In this document: positions 19,129 through 29,732 of the stretch, piece by piece | Position numbering within the stretch: the stretch's first letter is position 1 | Layout: the number at the start of each line of letters is the position of its first letter | NCBI RefSeq assembly: GCF_020042665.1 | Contig: NZ_CP083376.1 | Location: forward strand, 1,710,001-1,774,000 | Reading direction: 5' to 3' | From: Pseudoxanthomonas sp. X-1 | Lineage (GTDB): Bacteria > Pseudomonadota > Gammaproteobacteria > Xanthomonadales > Xanthomonadaceae | Length of the DNA stretch: 64,000 nt | Position numbers and translations under genes: made by a program | The notes under the pieces: model-generated | Seen by the model: the letters and a program-made list of their open reading frames with translations, nothing else | Told to the model about the DNA's origin: nothing | Database searches by the model: none

Positions 19129-19666
19129 AGCGGGATTTCACCTTGGACTTGAACTTGTATTGTTGGGTCTGCGTGTTGATTTCGAAACCCGTGCCCTGCA
19201 GGGTGCTTCCGGGCTGGGTCAGGGTGACCGGCTGGTCGGTGCTGGCCACGTGCTGGTCGGGGAAGACGTCCAGCCGGCTGGTGGCGAAGGTCGAGCGCGT
19301 GGCCGCCTCGGGCGGGCTGTTGCCGAGCACATCGCCGGTCAGGACGGCCTTTTCGCCCTTGGCGGCCACCCAGGCGGTCTTGCTGCGCAGCTCCCAGTGC
19401 TGCCCGTTCTTGTCGGGCATCAGGAACAGCGGGGTGGTGATGCTGAAGGTCTCATCGCTGGCGGTGCGGTGCATCTCCGGGGCGCGCAGGGTCACGCCCT
19501 CGGTGCCGTCCTTGTTGAGGGTGACCATCTCGAAGTCGTGCATGATGTAGTCCGACTGCGCGGCCGGGCCGCTGCCGTGCGGCTTCTTGCGGTTGTCCCA
19601 GGCCGACCAGCCGAACAGCAGCAGGGCGATCAGCAGCGCCAGCCCCAGCCCCGAGCGCCAGTTCAC
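19106..19666 (-). CDS. lptC: LPS export protein LptC
   Basis: The bitopic inner-membrane protein that links LptB2FG to LptA. The 186-residue product has one N-terminal membrane helix (GLGLALLIALLLFGWSAW) and a periplasmic LptC domain (DYIMHDFEMVTLNKDG, RLDVFPDQHVASTDQPVTL). Sequence conservation in LptC is low, but the fold pattern and position between kdsC and lptA leave little doubt. It overlaps kdsC by 4 bases. Confidence 0.92.
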   Translation of the reverse strand: MNWRSGLGLALLIALLLFGWSAWDNRKKPHGSGPAAQSDYIMHDFEMVTLNKDGTEGVTLRAPEMHRTASDETFSITTPLFLMPDKNGQHWELRSKTAWVAAKGEKAVLTGDVLGNSPPEAATRSTFATSRLDVFPDQHVASTDQPVTLTQPGSTLQGTGFEINTQTQQYKFKSKVKSRYVPKSAQ

Positions 19667-20214
19667 GCCGCACCTTCCTGCAGCAGGCGCTCCACGTGGC
19701 CCTGGGCGGCGAGCACCAGGTCGCAGGCCTGACGCGCGGCGCCCTGGCCGCCGCCGGCGGTGGTCCTCCAGTGGGCGAGCGGCGCCACCCAGGGGTGCGC
19801 GTTGGCCGGCGCCACCGCCAGCCCGACCTGGCGCAGCGTGGTCAGGTCGGCCAGGTCATCGCCCATGAACAGCACCTGCTCCAGCGCCAGGCCGCGTTCG
19901 ACGCACAGCCGCTCGACCAGGCCCAGCTTGTCCTTGACGCCCTGGTGGACGCCGATGCCCAGCTCGCGCGCGCGGTGCTCGACCACCTGGCCGCTGCGCG
20001 CCGTGACCAGCACCACCTCGACGCCATGGCGTCGCAGCAGCACCAGGCCCAGTCCGTCCTGCACGTTGAAGGTCTTGCCCTCACGGCCCTCGGCATCCAG
20101 GAACAGCCCGCCGTCGGTCAGCGTGCCGTCGACGTCGAAGCAGGCCAGGCGCACGCGCGCGGCGCGCTGCAGCAGGGCGTCGGTGACGGCGGGCAGGTGG
20201 GCATGGGCGGTCAA
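19663..20214 (-). CDS. kdsC: 3-deoxy-D-manno-octulosonate-8-phosphate phosphatase
   Basis: This HAD-family phosphatase removes phosphate from KDO-8-phosphate in lipopolysaccharide inner-core synthesis. The 183-residue protein has the motif FDVDGTLTDGGLFLD (HAD motif I), VTARSGQVVEHRARELG, and FMGDDLADL with AVAPANAH (motif IV). It lies 39 bases after kdsD, which makes the pathway's first intermediate, and overlaps lptC by 4 bases. Confidence 0.95.
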   Translation of the reverse strand: MTAHAHLPAVTDALLQRAARVRLACFDVDGTLTDGGLFLDAEGREGKTFNVQDGLGLVLLRRHGVEVVLVTARSGQVVEHRARELGIGVHQGVKDKLGLVERLCVERGLALEQVLFMGDDLADLTTLRQVGLAVAPANAHPWVAPLAHWRTTAGGGQGAARQACDLVLAAQGHVERLLQEGAA

Positions 20215-20253
20215 GGGGGGCGGTCCTTCATGAATAGGCGGGCGGCGTGGCTC

Positions 20254-21297
20254 TTACACCACGCGCGCGCGCAACAGGTCGTGAACATTGAGCGCGCCGA
20301 TCACGCGCTGGTCGGCGTCGACCACGATCAGGCCGCTGCCGATGTTGCGCGTTTCCAGCAGGCGGGCGGCCTCGGTCGCCAGCGCCTGCGGCCCGATGGT
20401 GACCGGATGCCGGGTCATCAGGCGGGCGATCGGGGTGGTATGGATGTCCAGCCCGGCATTGTCCAGCGCGCGGCGCAGGTCGCCGTCGGTGAAGATGCCG
20501 CGCAGTACGCCCTGCGCATCGACCACCGCGGTCATGCCCAGCCGCTTGCGGCTCATCTCCACCAGCGCCTGGGCCAGGGTGGCGTCCTGGTCCACCACCG
20601 GCACGTCATCGCCGGTGTGCATGACATCGCTGATGTGCACCAGCAGGCGCCGGCCCAGGCTGCCGGCCGGATGCGACCGGGCGAAATCCTCGGAGGTGAA
20701 GCCGCGCGCCTCCAGCAGCGCCACGGCCAGCGCGTCGCCCATGGCCAGGGTGGCGGTGGTGCTGGAGGTCGGCGCCAGGTGCAGCGGGCAGGCCTCGGCC
20801 GGGACGCTGACGTCCAGGTGCAGGTCGGCCTGGCGGGCCAGGGTCGAGGCCGGGCGTCCGGTCATGGCGATCACCAGATTGCCCTGGCGGCGCAGCACCG
20901 GCAGCAGCATCAGGATCTCGTCGGATTCGCCCGAGTAGGAGATGGCCAGGACGATGTCGGCGTCGGTGATCATGCCCAGGTCGCCGTGGCCGGCCTCGCC
21001 CGGATGGACGAAGAAGGCTGGGGTGCCGGTGGAGGCCAGGGTCGCGGCGATCTTGCGCGCGATATGCCCGGACTTGCCCATGCCCATGGCCACCACGCGC
21101 CCGGCGCCGGCCAGCACCAGCCGGCAGGCGGCCGAGAACGGGCCGTCGATGCGCTGGGCCAGGGCGGTCAGCGCGTCGGCCTCGATCTGCACCGCGCGGC
21201 GGCCACTGGCGGCCAGGGCGGCATCGTCGACGGGAACGCTGTGCTGCGCGGTGGAAGGCATCGGCGGCGATGGCCTGGGCTTAGAATGGTCGGCCAT
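20254..21297 (-). CDS. kdsD: D-arabinose-5-phosphate isomerase
   Basis: Converts ribulose-5-phosphate to arabinose-5-phosphate, the first step of KDO synthesis. The 347-residue protein has an SIS domain (GKSGHIARKIAATLASTGTPAFFVHPGEAGHGDLGM, here cited only as a region near residues 74-110), the following SYSGESDE, and two CBS domains in the C-terminal 130 residues. The N-terminal 20 residues are not conserved, and an ATG 12 codons downstream (MPSTAQHS) is a possible alternative start. It is the first gene of the minus-strand cluster and is divergent from ibaG, with 17 bases between starts. Confidence 0.95.
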   Translation of the reverse strand: MADHSKPRPSPPMPSTAQHSVPVDDAALAASGRRAVQIEADALTALAQRIDGPFSAACRLVLAGAGRVVAMGMGKSGHIARKIAATLASTGTPAFFVHPGEAGHGDLGMITDADIVLAISYSGESDEILMLLPVLRRQGNLVIAMTGRPASTLARQADLHLDVSVPAEACPLHLAPTSSTTATLAMGDALAVALLEARGFTSEDFARSHPAGSLGRRLLVHISDVMHTGDDVPVVDQDATLAQALVEMSRKRLGMTAVVDAQGVLRGIFTDGDLRRALDNAGLDIHTTPIARLMTRHPVTIGPQALATEAARLLETRNIGSGLIVVDADQRVIGALNVHDLLRARVV

Positions 21298-21300
21298 TTT

Positions 21301-21310
21301 AGGAGGAAAG
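21301..21310 (+). promoter_or_regulatory. strong ribosome binding site of ibaG (TTG start)
   Basis: AGGAGGAAAG matches the anti-Shine-Dalgarno sequence almost fully and fixes the TTG at 21315 as the start. Confidence 0.85.
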
Positions 21311-21314
21311 GCCG

Positions 21315-21545
21315 TTGGACGCCGAAACCATCCGTGAACTCATCCAGGCGGGCCTGCCCGGCGCCCAGGCGCGCGTGGAGGGCGATGACGGCGTGCATTT
21401 CGAGGCCACCGTGGTCTGCGAGGCGTTCAAGGGCAAGCTGCCGCTGGCGCGTCACCGCATGGTCTACGCCACCCTGGGCGACCTGATGGGCGGCGCGATC
21501 CACGCCCTGCAACTGAAGACCGTCACTCCCGACGAAGCCGCCTGA
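21315..21545 (+). CDS. ibaG: BolA-family protein IbaG
   Basis: A 76-residue BolA-like protein, the family that partners monothiol glutaredoxins in iron-sulfur cluster handling; in E. coli the gene (yrbA) also sits just before murA. It starts with TTG at 21315: AGGAGGAAAG at 21301-21310 is a strong ribosome site at good distance, and there is no nearby ATG. The product MDAETIRELIQAGLPGAQARV has the BolA core (HFEATVVCEAFKGKLPLARHRMVY), including the conserved histidine and the cysteine in VVCE. Confidence 0.93.
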   Translation: MDAETIRELIQAGLPGAQARVEGDDGVHFEATVVCEAFKGKLPLARHRMVYATLGDLMGGAIHALQLKTVTPDEAA

Positions 21546-23188
<1,643 letters not shown>

Positions 23189-23243
23189 GTCGCGTGCGGC
23201 GGCATCGCGCAGATGCCGCCGGCTTGATTCAGTCCAAAAAGGT

Positions 23244-23309
23244 GTGGGAGCCGCCATCGCGGCGAGGGGCTTCACTGGAAGAGCCCATCGCCGCCATGGC
23301 GGCTCCCAC
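23244..23309. repeat. 66-bp palindromic intergenic repeat, copy 2
   Basis: Same family as the copy at 1566, with GTGGGAGCCGCC and GGCGGCTCCCAC ends. Here it lies between two converging genes (the EF-hand gene and a DUF3108 gene), where a stem-loop could stop transcription from both sides. Confidence 0.85.
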
Positions 23310-23337
23310 CGGGATTCGCGAGGAACCGCGTCGCGGA

Positions 23338-24030
23338 TCAGTTGAACGAGGTCAGGGTCAGATCGTAGGAATCCTGGCCGTTCTCCCGCTGCAGCATGCG
23401 CGCCGGAACCGGCATGTCCGGCACCACCCACACGATCATCTGCTTCTTGCCCTCGGTCTGGCTGACCTTGGTCGCGGTGACCTGCTTGCCGGCGATGGTG
23501 ATGGTGTCCTTGCCGGTGACCTGATAGCTCATCGGCGTGGCCTTGCCGTTCTCCAGCATGCGGTAGTTGAGCGTCTGCTTGCCGGCATGCACGTCGCGCA
23601 CGATGGCCAGGTTCACCAGCAGCGCGTCCATGTCGCCGGCCTGCAGCGGCACCGGGCCGCGGCGGTTTTCCTTGATGTCGCCGCTCCAGGTGGCCTGTTT
23701 GCTGGACCAGTCGTAGGCGGTCTTCACCTGCTTGCTCTTGACCAGTACCAGGGAGGCGTCGCTGGAGGACAGCGGGCGGAACTGGCCATCCTTCTCCTCG
23801 AAGGTGGTGGACTGGGTCAGGTTGACCAGCTGGTTGCGCACGTTCAGGTCGTACTTCCACTTGCCGGCGCCCTGCGCGGCCAGGGTCATCTGGCCGTTGC
23901 CCTGCATGCCCATGGCGCTGGCCTGATAGGTGGCGTTGAACGGCTGCAGGGCCAGGGCGGGCGCCGCGGCCAGGGCGAGCACGGCGATGGCGGCCAGCGC
24001 CTTGAGCGGGCGGATCGGGTTGGATGTCAT
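23338..24030 (-). CDS. DUF3108 exported protein (downstream copy)
   Basis: A 230-residue protein with a signal peptide (PLKALAAIAVLALAAAPALA) and a DUF3108 domain: ATYQASAMGMQGNGQMTLA, KYDLNVRNQLVNLTQSTTF and a C-terminal region ending RMLQRENGQDSYDLTLTSF. DUF3108 proteins are periplasmic beta-rich proteins of unknown function in gammaproteobacteria. It follows its paralogue by a single base, and the two share the pattern ATY..., YDWSS/RSN, DLAI(V/M)RD and R(M/M)LQR...D. This points to a tandem duplication. Confidence 0.85.
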   Translation of the reverse strand: MTSNPIRPLKALAAIAVLALAAAPALALQPFNATYQASAMGMQGNGQMTLAAQGAGKWKYDLNVRNQLVNLTQSTTFEEKDGQFRPLSSSDASLVLVKSKQVKTAYDWSSKQATWSGDIKENRRGPVPLQAGDMDALLVNLAIVRDVHAGKQTLNYRMLENGKATPMSYQVTGKDTITIAGKQVTATKVSQTEGKKQMIVWVVPDMPVPARMLQRENGQDSYDLTLTSFN

Positions 24031-24031
24031 G

Positions 24032-24829
24032 TCATTGCACTCCCTGGTAATCGGTGAGGCGCAGGTCGATGGCGTCCTCGCCATCGTCGCGTTGCAGCAT
24101 GCGCACGGGGGTGGGCACGCCGGAGGCGACCCAGAAGATCTGCTCGCGGTCGCCGCCGTTGGTGCGGGCCACGCGCATGGCGTCGTAGCTGAGCTCGCCG
24201 ACCTGGACGATCTCGGTCTGCGCCGCGACCGCGTACTGATACTGGCGCGCGCGGCCGTTGTCGACCACGCGGTAGTCCAGCGCCGCGCCCGGCCTGGCGT
24301 CGCGCATGATCGCCAGGTCCAGCAGCAGCGAGCTCATGTCGCCCGGCTTCAGCGCCACCGGCGCGCGGCGGTCCTTGTCGACCTTGCCTTCCCACTGCGC
24401 GGTGTTGCTGCGCCAGTCGTAGCTGCCGGTCTGCTGCTTGTCGCCGAACACCGCCTTGCGCACCGTGCTCTGGCTCAGCGGCCGCAGCAGGATGCCCGAG
24501 CCGGTGTCGGTGACGTCGAACACGGTGCTCTGCTGGATGTTGAGGCGCAGCAGGCTGGCCACGCCGCGCTCGCCGCGGATCTCCAGGTCCAGCCGCCACT
24601 GGTTGCCGTCTTTGTGCACCACCTGCAGGGTGGCGTCGCCGGCGCGCTTGCCCTTGTACCAGGCTTCGTAGGTGGCGGTGAACGGCGCCAGCGTCCACGG
24701 CTGGACCGCGTCCGGCGCGGCGCTCTCGGCGGTCTGGGGCGGGGGAGGCGTGGCGGGGGCCTGCTGGGCCTGGGTTGCGGGCACGGCACAGGCGAGCAGC
24801 AGGATGCCGGTCAGCAGGATGGTCTTCAC
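24032..24829 (-). CDS. DUF3108 exported protein (upstream copy)
   Basis: A 265-residue periplasmic protein with a signal peptide (MKTILLTGILLLACAVPATQA), a Pro/Ala-rich linker and a DUF3108 domain (FTATYEAWYKGKRAGDATLQV through RMLQRDDGEDAIDLRLTDY). The C-terminal half is closely similar to the next gene. Its start overlaps the purN stop by 4 bases (ATGA), so expression is tied to purine synthesis genes, an arrangement known in related bacteria. Function is unknown; a role in envelope homeostasis is only a guess. Confidence 0.88.
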   Translation of the reverse strand: MKTILLTGILLLACAVPATQAQQAPATPPPPQTAESAAPDAVQPWTLAPFTATYEAWYKGKRAGDATLQVVHKDGNQWRLDLEIRGERGVASLLRLNIQQSTVFDVTDTGSGILLRPLSQSTVRKAVFGDKQQTGSYDWRSNTAQWEGKVDKDRRAPVALKPGDMSSLLLDLAIMRDARPGAALDYRVVDNGRARQYQYAVAAQTEIVQVGELSYDAMRVARTNGGDREQIFWVASGVPTPVRMLQRDDGEDAIDLRLTDYQGVQ

Positions 24830-25500
24830 GGGGTCGGGTCGGGGTCGGGCATGCGCCGTTTGAGGGAATCTAGTGTCAGCGGCGTAAATCGCGGCTGACC
24901 ATCGACGAAGGTCGTGCCATCACGTTCAGACAGGCGCCCGGCGACGGCGAGCCGCAGCACCGCAGGGAGGAGCCGGTGTTCGAGCGCGAGCACGCGTGCG
25001 GCCAGGGTGTCGGGCGTGTCGTCGGGTGCGACGGGCAGGGACGCCTGCGCGACCAGGCTGCCCGCGTCGAGCTCGGGGATGACGAAATGGACGCTGCAGC
25101 CATGCTCGGCATCGCCGGCGGCCAGCGCCGCGGCATGGGTGTGCAGGCCGCGGTGGCGCGGCAGCAGGGAGGGGTGGATGTTGAGCATGCGCCCGGCGAA
25201 GCGCGCGATCAGCGCCGCGCCGAGGATGCGCATGTAGCCGGCGCACACGATCCAGTCCGCGCCCGAGGCGGCCAGGGCGTCGCCCAGCGCCTGCTCATAG
25301 GCCTGGCGGCTTTCGAAGCTGGACGGCCGGGCCGACCAGCGCAGTTCCGGCGCAACGCGCGCCAGCGCGCCCGCCTGCGGGCGGTCCGAGAACACCCCGA
25401 CCAGGCGCGCGTCCAGGCGGCCGTCGGCGATCGCGTCGAGGATTGCCTGCAGGTTGCTGCCGCGCCCGGAGGCCAGCACCGCGATGCGGGGCAGGATCAT
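24826..25500 (-). CDS. purN: phosphoribosylglycinamide formyltransferase
   Basis: Transfers a formyl group from 10-formyltetrahydrofolate to GAR in purine synthesis. The 224-residue protein starts at 25500 with ILPRIAVLASGRGSNLQAILDAI, and has the folate-site motif MLNIHPSLLPRHRGLHTH with the catalytic Asn-His pair and the Asp in FVIPELDAGSL. Several residues in the loop are changed from the E. coli type (RHRG for KYPG), which is common in this group. A longer frame upstream is not needed. Confidence 0.94.
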   Translation of the reverse strand: MILPRIAVLASGRGSNLQAILDAIADGRLDARLVGVFSDRPQAGALARVAPELRWSARPSSFESRQAYEQALGDALAASGADWIVCAGYMRILGAALIARFAGRMLNIHPSLLPRHRGLHTHAAALAAGDAEHGCSVHFVIPELDAGSLVAQASLPVAPDDTPDTLAARVLALEHRLLPAVLRLAVAGRLSERDGTTFVDGQPRFTPLTLDSLKRRMPDPDPTP

Positions 25501-25543
25501 CTGGGGCACCCGAAACGGGGGCAAGGCGAGCCGTCGCAGGCCG

Positions 25544-26578
25544 TCAGCCGATGTGCACGCGCTCGCCCGCGCCGGCGGTCACCACCTGGCCGATGCGCCA
25601 GTGGCCGATGCCGGCCTGGTCCAGGCTGGCTTCCAGCGCCGCGGCACGGGAAGCCTCGGCGATCAGCACGAAGCCGATGCCGCAGTTGAAGGTGCGCCAC
25701 ATCTCCGCGTCGGCCACCGCGCCGGCCTGCTGCAGCCACTGGAACAGCGGCGGCAGCGGCCAGGCGCTCGCATCGATGTCCAGGCCCAGGCCGTCTGGCA
25801 CCACGCGGATGATGTTCTCGGTCAGGCCGCCGCCGGTGATGTGGGCCATGGCGTGGATCGGCTTGCCGGCGCCTGCGCCATGGGTGCGCAGCAGTTCGAG
25901 CACCGGCTTGACGTACAGCGTGGTCGGCGCCATCAGCGCATCGATCAGCGGCACGCCGCCGATGTCCAGCTCGGCCGGCCGGCCAGCGCGATCGTAGATG
26001 CGGCGGATCAGCGAATAGCCGTTGGAATGCGCGCCGGAGGAGGCCAGGCCGATCAGCACATCGCCTTCGCCCACCGCGCTGCCGTCGAGCATCTCGGCCT
26101 TCTCGACCGCGCCGACGGTGAAGCCGGCCAGGTCGTACTCGCCCGGGGCATACATGTCGGGCATCTCGGCGGTCTCGCCACCGATCAGCGCGCAGCCGGA
26201 CAACTCGCAGCCCTTGGCGATGCCGCCGACCACGGCCACGGTGGTGTCCACGTCCAGCTTGCCGGTGGCGAAGTAGTCCAGGAAGAACAGCGGCTCGGCG
26301 CCCTGCACCAGCACGTCGTTGACGCACATGCCGACCAGGTCGATGCCGATGGTGTCGTGGCGGCCCAGCTCCTGGGCCAGCTTGAGCTTGGTGCCGACGC
26401 CGTCGGTGCCCGAGACCAGCACCGGCTCGCGGTACTTGCCGGATAGGTCGAACAGGGCGCCGAAGCCGCCCAGGCCGCCCATCACCTCGGGCCGGAAGCT
26501 GCGCTTGACCAGCGGCTTGATCCGTTCGACCACGGCGTTGCCGGCGTCGATGTCCACCCCCGCGTCGCGGTAGGTCAT
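25544..26578 (-). CDS. purM: phosphoribosylformylglycinamidine cyclo-ligase
   Basis: Closes the imidazole ring (FGAM to AIR) in purine synthesis. The protein starts [23 protein letters not shown] and has [56 protein letters not shown] and [13 protein letters not shown]. Two starts are possible: ATG at 26578, chosen because the family usually begins at this motif, and GTG at 26608, ten codons longer; neither has a good ribosome site. purN follows after 43 bases, so the pair is an operon. Confidence 0.95.
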   Translation of the reverse strand: MTYRDAGVDIDAGNAVVERIKPLVKRSFRPEVMGGLGGFGALFDLSGKYREPVLVSGTDGVGTKLKLAQELGRHDTIGIDLVGMCVNDVLVQGAEPLFFLDYFATGKLDVDTTVAVVGGIAKGCELSGCALIGGETAEMPDMYAPGEYDLAGFTVGAVEKAEMLDGSAVGEGDVLIGLASSGAHSNGYSLIRRIYDRAGRPAELDIGGVPLIDALMAPTTLYVKPVLELLRTHGAGAGKPIHAMAHITGGGLTENIIRVVPDGLGLDIDASAWPLPPLFQWLQQAGAVADAEMWRTFNCGIGFVLIAEASRAAALEASLDQAGIGHWRIGQVVTAGAGERVHIG

Positions 26579-26753
26579 GGGCGTGGCGGGCGGGTTGGGC
26601 TGGGTCACAAGGCGGGCCGGAAGCTGAGGGAGGCGGGGCGCATTTTAAGGGAAGTGCGTCCCTCGGCGTGCGCGACGTGAACGGGGCGTGCTGGCGGTGA
26701 CGGGCGGTTCGGGCAACAATCCGCACGATTCGCCGTTGACTCTAGGACGCTCG

Positions 26754-27827
26754 ATGCGCCGTTTGCACGCCCTGGCCGCTGCCGCCGCCCTTCTCCTTTT
26801 CTGCGCGCTTCCCGCCGCCGCGCAGGACGGGCTGCGCACCGAGGGCGACGTCGCCAAGGCCCAAGGCCTGTACGAGGCCGAGGTGACGGTGCCCAGCCAG
26901 AGCGAGGGCGACCGCAACGGCGGCCTGGCGCGCGCGCTCGGGCAGGTGCTGGGCAAGGTCAGCGGCGACCGCAATGCCGCCGCCCGTCCGGGCGTGGCGG
27001 CCGAGCTGCGCAACGCCAGGAATTACCTGGACAGCTACGACTACCGCCAGGACCAGGGCACCTCGGCCACCGGCGCGCCGAGCTTCCGCACCACGCTGAT
27101 CGCCCGCTTCGACCCGCAGAAGGTCGACGTGCTGGCCAGTGTGCTGGGCCTGCCGGTCTGGCCACAGCCGCGCGCCAAGCCGGTGCTGTGGCTGGCCATC
27201 GACGACGGTTCGGGCCCGCGCCTGGTCGGCGTGCAGCAGTCCGGCGCGGCGCGCTCGGTGCTGGACCGCGCCGTGGACCGCGGCTACCGCCTGGGCCTGC
27301 CGCAGGGCACCGCGGCCGAGGCCGCGCTGGCCGCGGCGATCTGGCGCGGCGACACGGCGGCGGTGGCCAGCGCCTCGGCCCGCTACGCCCCGCCGATGCA
27401 GCTGATCGGCAAGCTCTACCGCGGCAAGTCCGGCTGGGTCGCCGAGTGGACCTTCGTGGACGGCGGCAAGGTGCTGGCGACCTCGTCCAGCGACAACGCC
27501 GACGCCCGCCAGGCCATGGCCACCGGCGCCGACGTGGCCGCCGATGCGCTGGTCAAGCGCTACGCCAAGCAGGCCGTGGGCGGCCAGCCGGGCACCTACC
27601 GGATCCTCGTCAGCGGCATCCGCAGCGCCGAGGACTACGTGCGCCTGTCGGCGGCGCTGCAGCAGACCGCCGTGGTGCGCCGGATCGCGCCGGTGCGCGC
27701 GCAGGGCGACGTGCTGGAACTGGACCTGGACCTGCTCAGCGGCGTGGACGGGCTGCAGCGCATGCTCGGCCAGGACGGGCCGCTGGTCGGTGGCGACGGC
27801 GATCCCCCGCAGTTCTACCTCAAGTGA
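26754..27827 (+). CDS. DUF2066 exported protein
   Basis: A 357-residue protein with a signal peptide (MRRLHALAAAAALLLFCALPAAA) and a DUF2066 domain covering most of the rest: LYEAEVTVPSQSEGDRNGGLARALGQVL and the later VLWLAIDDGSG, MQLIGKLYRGKSGWVAEW. The family is periplasmic, of unknown function, and often sits next to an AI-2E-type permease, hda and purM/purN in gammaproteobacteria, as it does here. It is read away from purM and is followed by the permease after 31 bases. Confidence 0.9.
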   Translation: MRRLHALAAAAALLLFCALPAAAQDGLRTEGDVAKAQGLYEAEVTVPSQSEGDRNGGLARALGQVLGKVSGDRNAAARPGVAAELRNARNYLDSYDYRQDQGTSATGAPSFRTTLIARFDPQKVDVLASVLGLPVWPQPRAKPVLWLAIDDGSGPRLVGVQQSGAARSVLDRAVDRGYRLGLPQGTAAEAALAAAIWRGDTAAVASASARYAPPMQLIGKLYRGKSGWVAEWTFVDGGKVLATSSSDNADARQAMATGADVAADALVKRYAKQAVGGQPGTYRILVSGIRSAEDYVRLSAALQQTAVVRRIAPVRAQGDVLELDLDLLSGVDGLQRMLGQDGPLVGGDGDPPQFYLK

Positions 27828-27858
27828 TGCGGATCCGGACGGCCAGGAGGGCGCGCAC

Positions 27859-29022
27859 ATGATCATCGAAGACCCGCAACAGGTCATCGCCCAGTTCCTG
27901 CGCCGGCTGCAGTGGGCCGCATTGGCCGCCGCGCTGGTGTGGCTGCTGTGGATCCTCTCGCCGGTGCTGACCCCGTTCGCCTGCGCGGCGATCCTGGGCT
28001 GGATGGGCGACCCGCTGGTGGACCGGCTGGAGGCGCGCGGCTGGTCGCGCGGGATCTCGGTCACGGTGGTGTTCTGCGTGATGCTGCTGGCCATCACCGT
28101 GGTGCTGTTGCTGCTGGTGCCGACCATCCAGGACCAGATCGCCACCCTGGTGCGATCGCTGCCGCGCTACCAGCAGTGGTTCTACCAGGTGGCGCTGCCG
28201 TGGATCGAGGGCCGCTTCAACGTGCGCGTGGCCGAGTACCTGGACTTCACCCATATCTGGGAACTGCTGCGCAGCAACTGGGAGCGGGCCGGCGGGGTGG
28301 CTTACACCCTGTGGGGTTATGTGTCGCGATCGGGCTTCGCCCTGTTCGGCTGGATGGCCAACCTGGTGCTGATCCCGGTTATCGCCTTCTTCTTCCTGCG
28401 CGACTGGGACCTGATCGTCGGCCGCGTGGCGGCGATGGTGCCGCGCAACCACATCGGCGTGGTCAGCCGACTGGCGGGCGAGTCCAGCGAGGTACTGGGC
28501 GGCTTCCTCAAGGGGCAGCTGCTGGTGATGATCATCCTGGGCGTGCTGTACGGCGCGGGGCTGTGGGCGGTGGGGCTGGACCTGGGCATCCTGATCGGCC
28601 TGATCGCCGGCCTGCTGACCTTCGTGCCCTACCTGGGGCCGACCAGCGGCGTGGCGATGGGCCTGATCGCCGCGCTGATGCAGTACGGCGACGCCAAGCA
28701 CCTGGTGCTGGTGTCGGTCGTGTTCGCGGTGGGGCAGGTGATCGAGAGCTATGTGCTGACGCCCAAGCTGGTCGGCGATCGCATCGGCCTGCATCCGGTG
28801 GCGGTGATCTTCGCCGTGCTGGCCTGCGGGCAGCTGTTCGGCTTCCTGGGCATGCTGCTGGCGCTGCCGATCGCTGCGGTGGCCAATGTGCTGCTGCGCT
28901 ATGCGCACGAGCGCTATACCCACAGCCAACTCTATGCCGGCGGGCAGCCGACCATCCTGCTCGATCCGCAGCGCACGCCGGTCGAGGGCCTGCATCCACC
29001 GCAGGATCCCCACTCGCCATGA
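27859..29022 (+). CDS. AI-2E-family (PerM-like) transporter
   Basis: A 387-residue inner-membrane protein of the AI-2E/PerM family with about eight helices. Hydrophobic segments are at residues 20-55, 70-95, 160-190 and four more in the C-terminal half, where the family motif GLIAGLLTFVPYLGPTSG is found, followed by VIESYVLTPKLVGDRIGLHP. The substrate is uncertain: the family name comes from one member, but others export different molecules or transport sodium. ATG at 27859 follows AGGAGG at 8 bases. Confidence 0.92.
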   Translation: MIIEDPQQVIAQFLRRLQWAALAAALVWLLWILSPVLTPFACAAILGWMGDPLVDRLEARGWSRGISVTVVFCVMLLAITVVLLLLVPTIQDQIATLVRSLPRYQQWFYQVALPWIEGRFNVRVAEYLDFTHIWELLRSNWERAGGVAYTLWGYVSRSGFALFGWMANLVLIPVIAFFFLRDWDLIVGRVAAMVPRNHIGVVSRLAGESSEVLGGFLKGQLLVMIILGVLYGAGLWAVGLDLGILIGLIAGLLTFVPYLGPTSGVAMGLIAALMQYGDAKHLVLVSVVFAVGQVIESYVLTPKLVGDRIGLHPVAVIFAVLACGQLFGFLGMLLALPIAAVANVLLRYAHERYTHSQLYAGGQPTILLDPQRTPVEGLHPPQDPHSP

Positions 29023-29714
29023 GCGTGCCGCAGTTGCCGCTGGCGCTGCGGACTCCGTCGGACCAGCGCTTCGAGAGCTTCATCGGGGCGCCGGCCGGCG
29101 CGTTGGCGCAGCTGCAGGCGCTGGCGCGCGCGCCGGAGGCGGACTGGCTCTACGTCGCGGCCGCCCATGGCGCCGGCAAGACCCACCTGGCCCTGGCCGC
29201 GTGCGCGGCGGCCGGCGAGAGCGGGCGCCAGGCCGCCTATCTGCCGCTGAAGGCCGCCGCGGGTCACCTGCAGCAGGCGCTCGATGGCCTGGAGCGCAAC
29301 GCCCTGGTGGCGCTCGACGGGCTGGAGGCGATCGCCGGCGATCGCGCCGACGAGATCGCGCTGTTCGACTTCCACAACCGCGCGCGCGCTGCGGGCATCG
29401 GCGTGCTCTATACCGCCGCCGACGTGCCCGATGCGCTCGGCCTGGTGCTGCCCGATCTGCGCTCGCGCCTGGGGCAATGCGCGCGCATCGTGCTGCGCGC
29501 ACTGGACGACGGCGGGCGCGCGGCGCTGCTGCGCGATCGCGCGGCCCGACGCGGACTGGTGCTGGAAGATGCGGCGGTGGACTGGATGCTCACCCGCACC
29601 GTGCGCGAACCGGCGCAGCTGGTCGATCTGATCGAACGCCTGGATCGCGCCTCGCTGGCGGCCAAGCGCCGCGTGACCGTGCCGTTCCTGCGTCAGGTGC
29701 TGGCGGACGAGTAG
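29019..29714 (+). CDS. hda: DnaA regulatory inactivator Hda
   Basis: A 231-residue AAA+ DnaA homologue that, with the beta clamp, stimulates ATP hydrolysis by DnaA to stop re-initiation. The clamp-binding motif QLPLAL is at residues 5-10, Walker A is AAHGAGKTHLALA, and the C-terminal AAA+ lid with RTVREPAQLVDLIERLDRASL is present. Walker A is GAGKT instead of the canonical GxxGxGKT, as in other Hda proteins. The ATG overlaps the permease stop by 4 bases. Confidence 0.93.
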   Translation: MSVPQLPLALRTPSDQRFESFIGAPAGALAQLQALARAPEADWLYVAAAHGAGKTHLALAACAAAGESGRQAAYLPLKAAAGHLQQALDGLERNALVALDGLEAIAGDRADEIALFDFHNRARAAGIGVLYTAADVPDALGLVLPDLRSRLGQCARIVLRALDDGGRAALLRDRAARRGLVLEDAAVDWMLTRTVREPAQLVDLIERLDRASLAAKRRVTVPFLRQVLADE

Positions 29715-29732
29715 GGTCGGGGGCCGCTTGGC

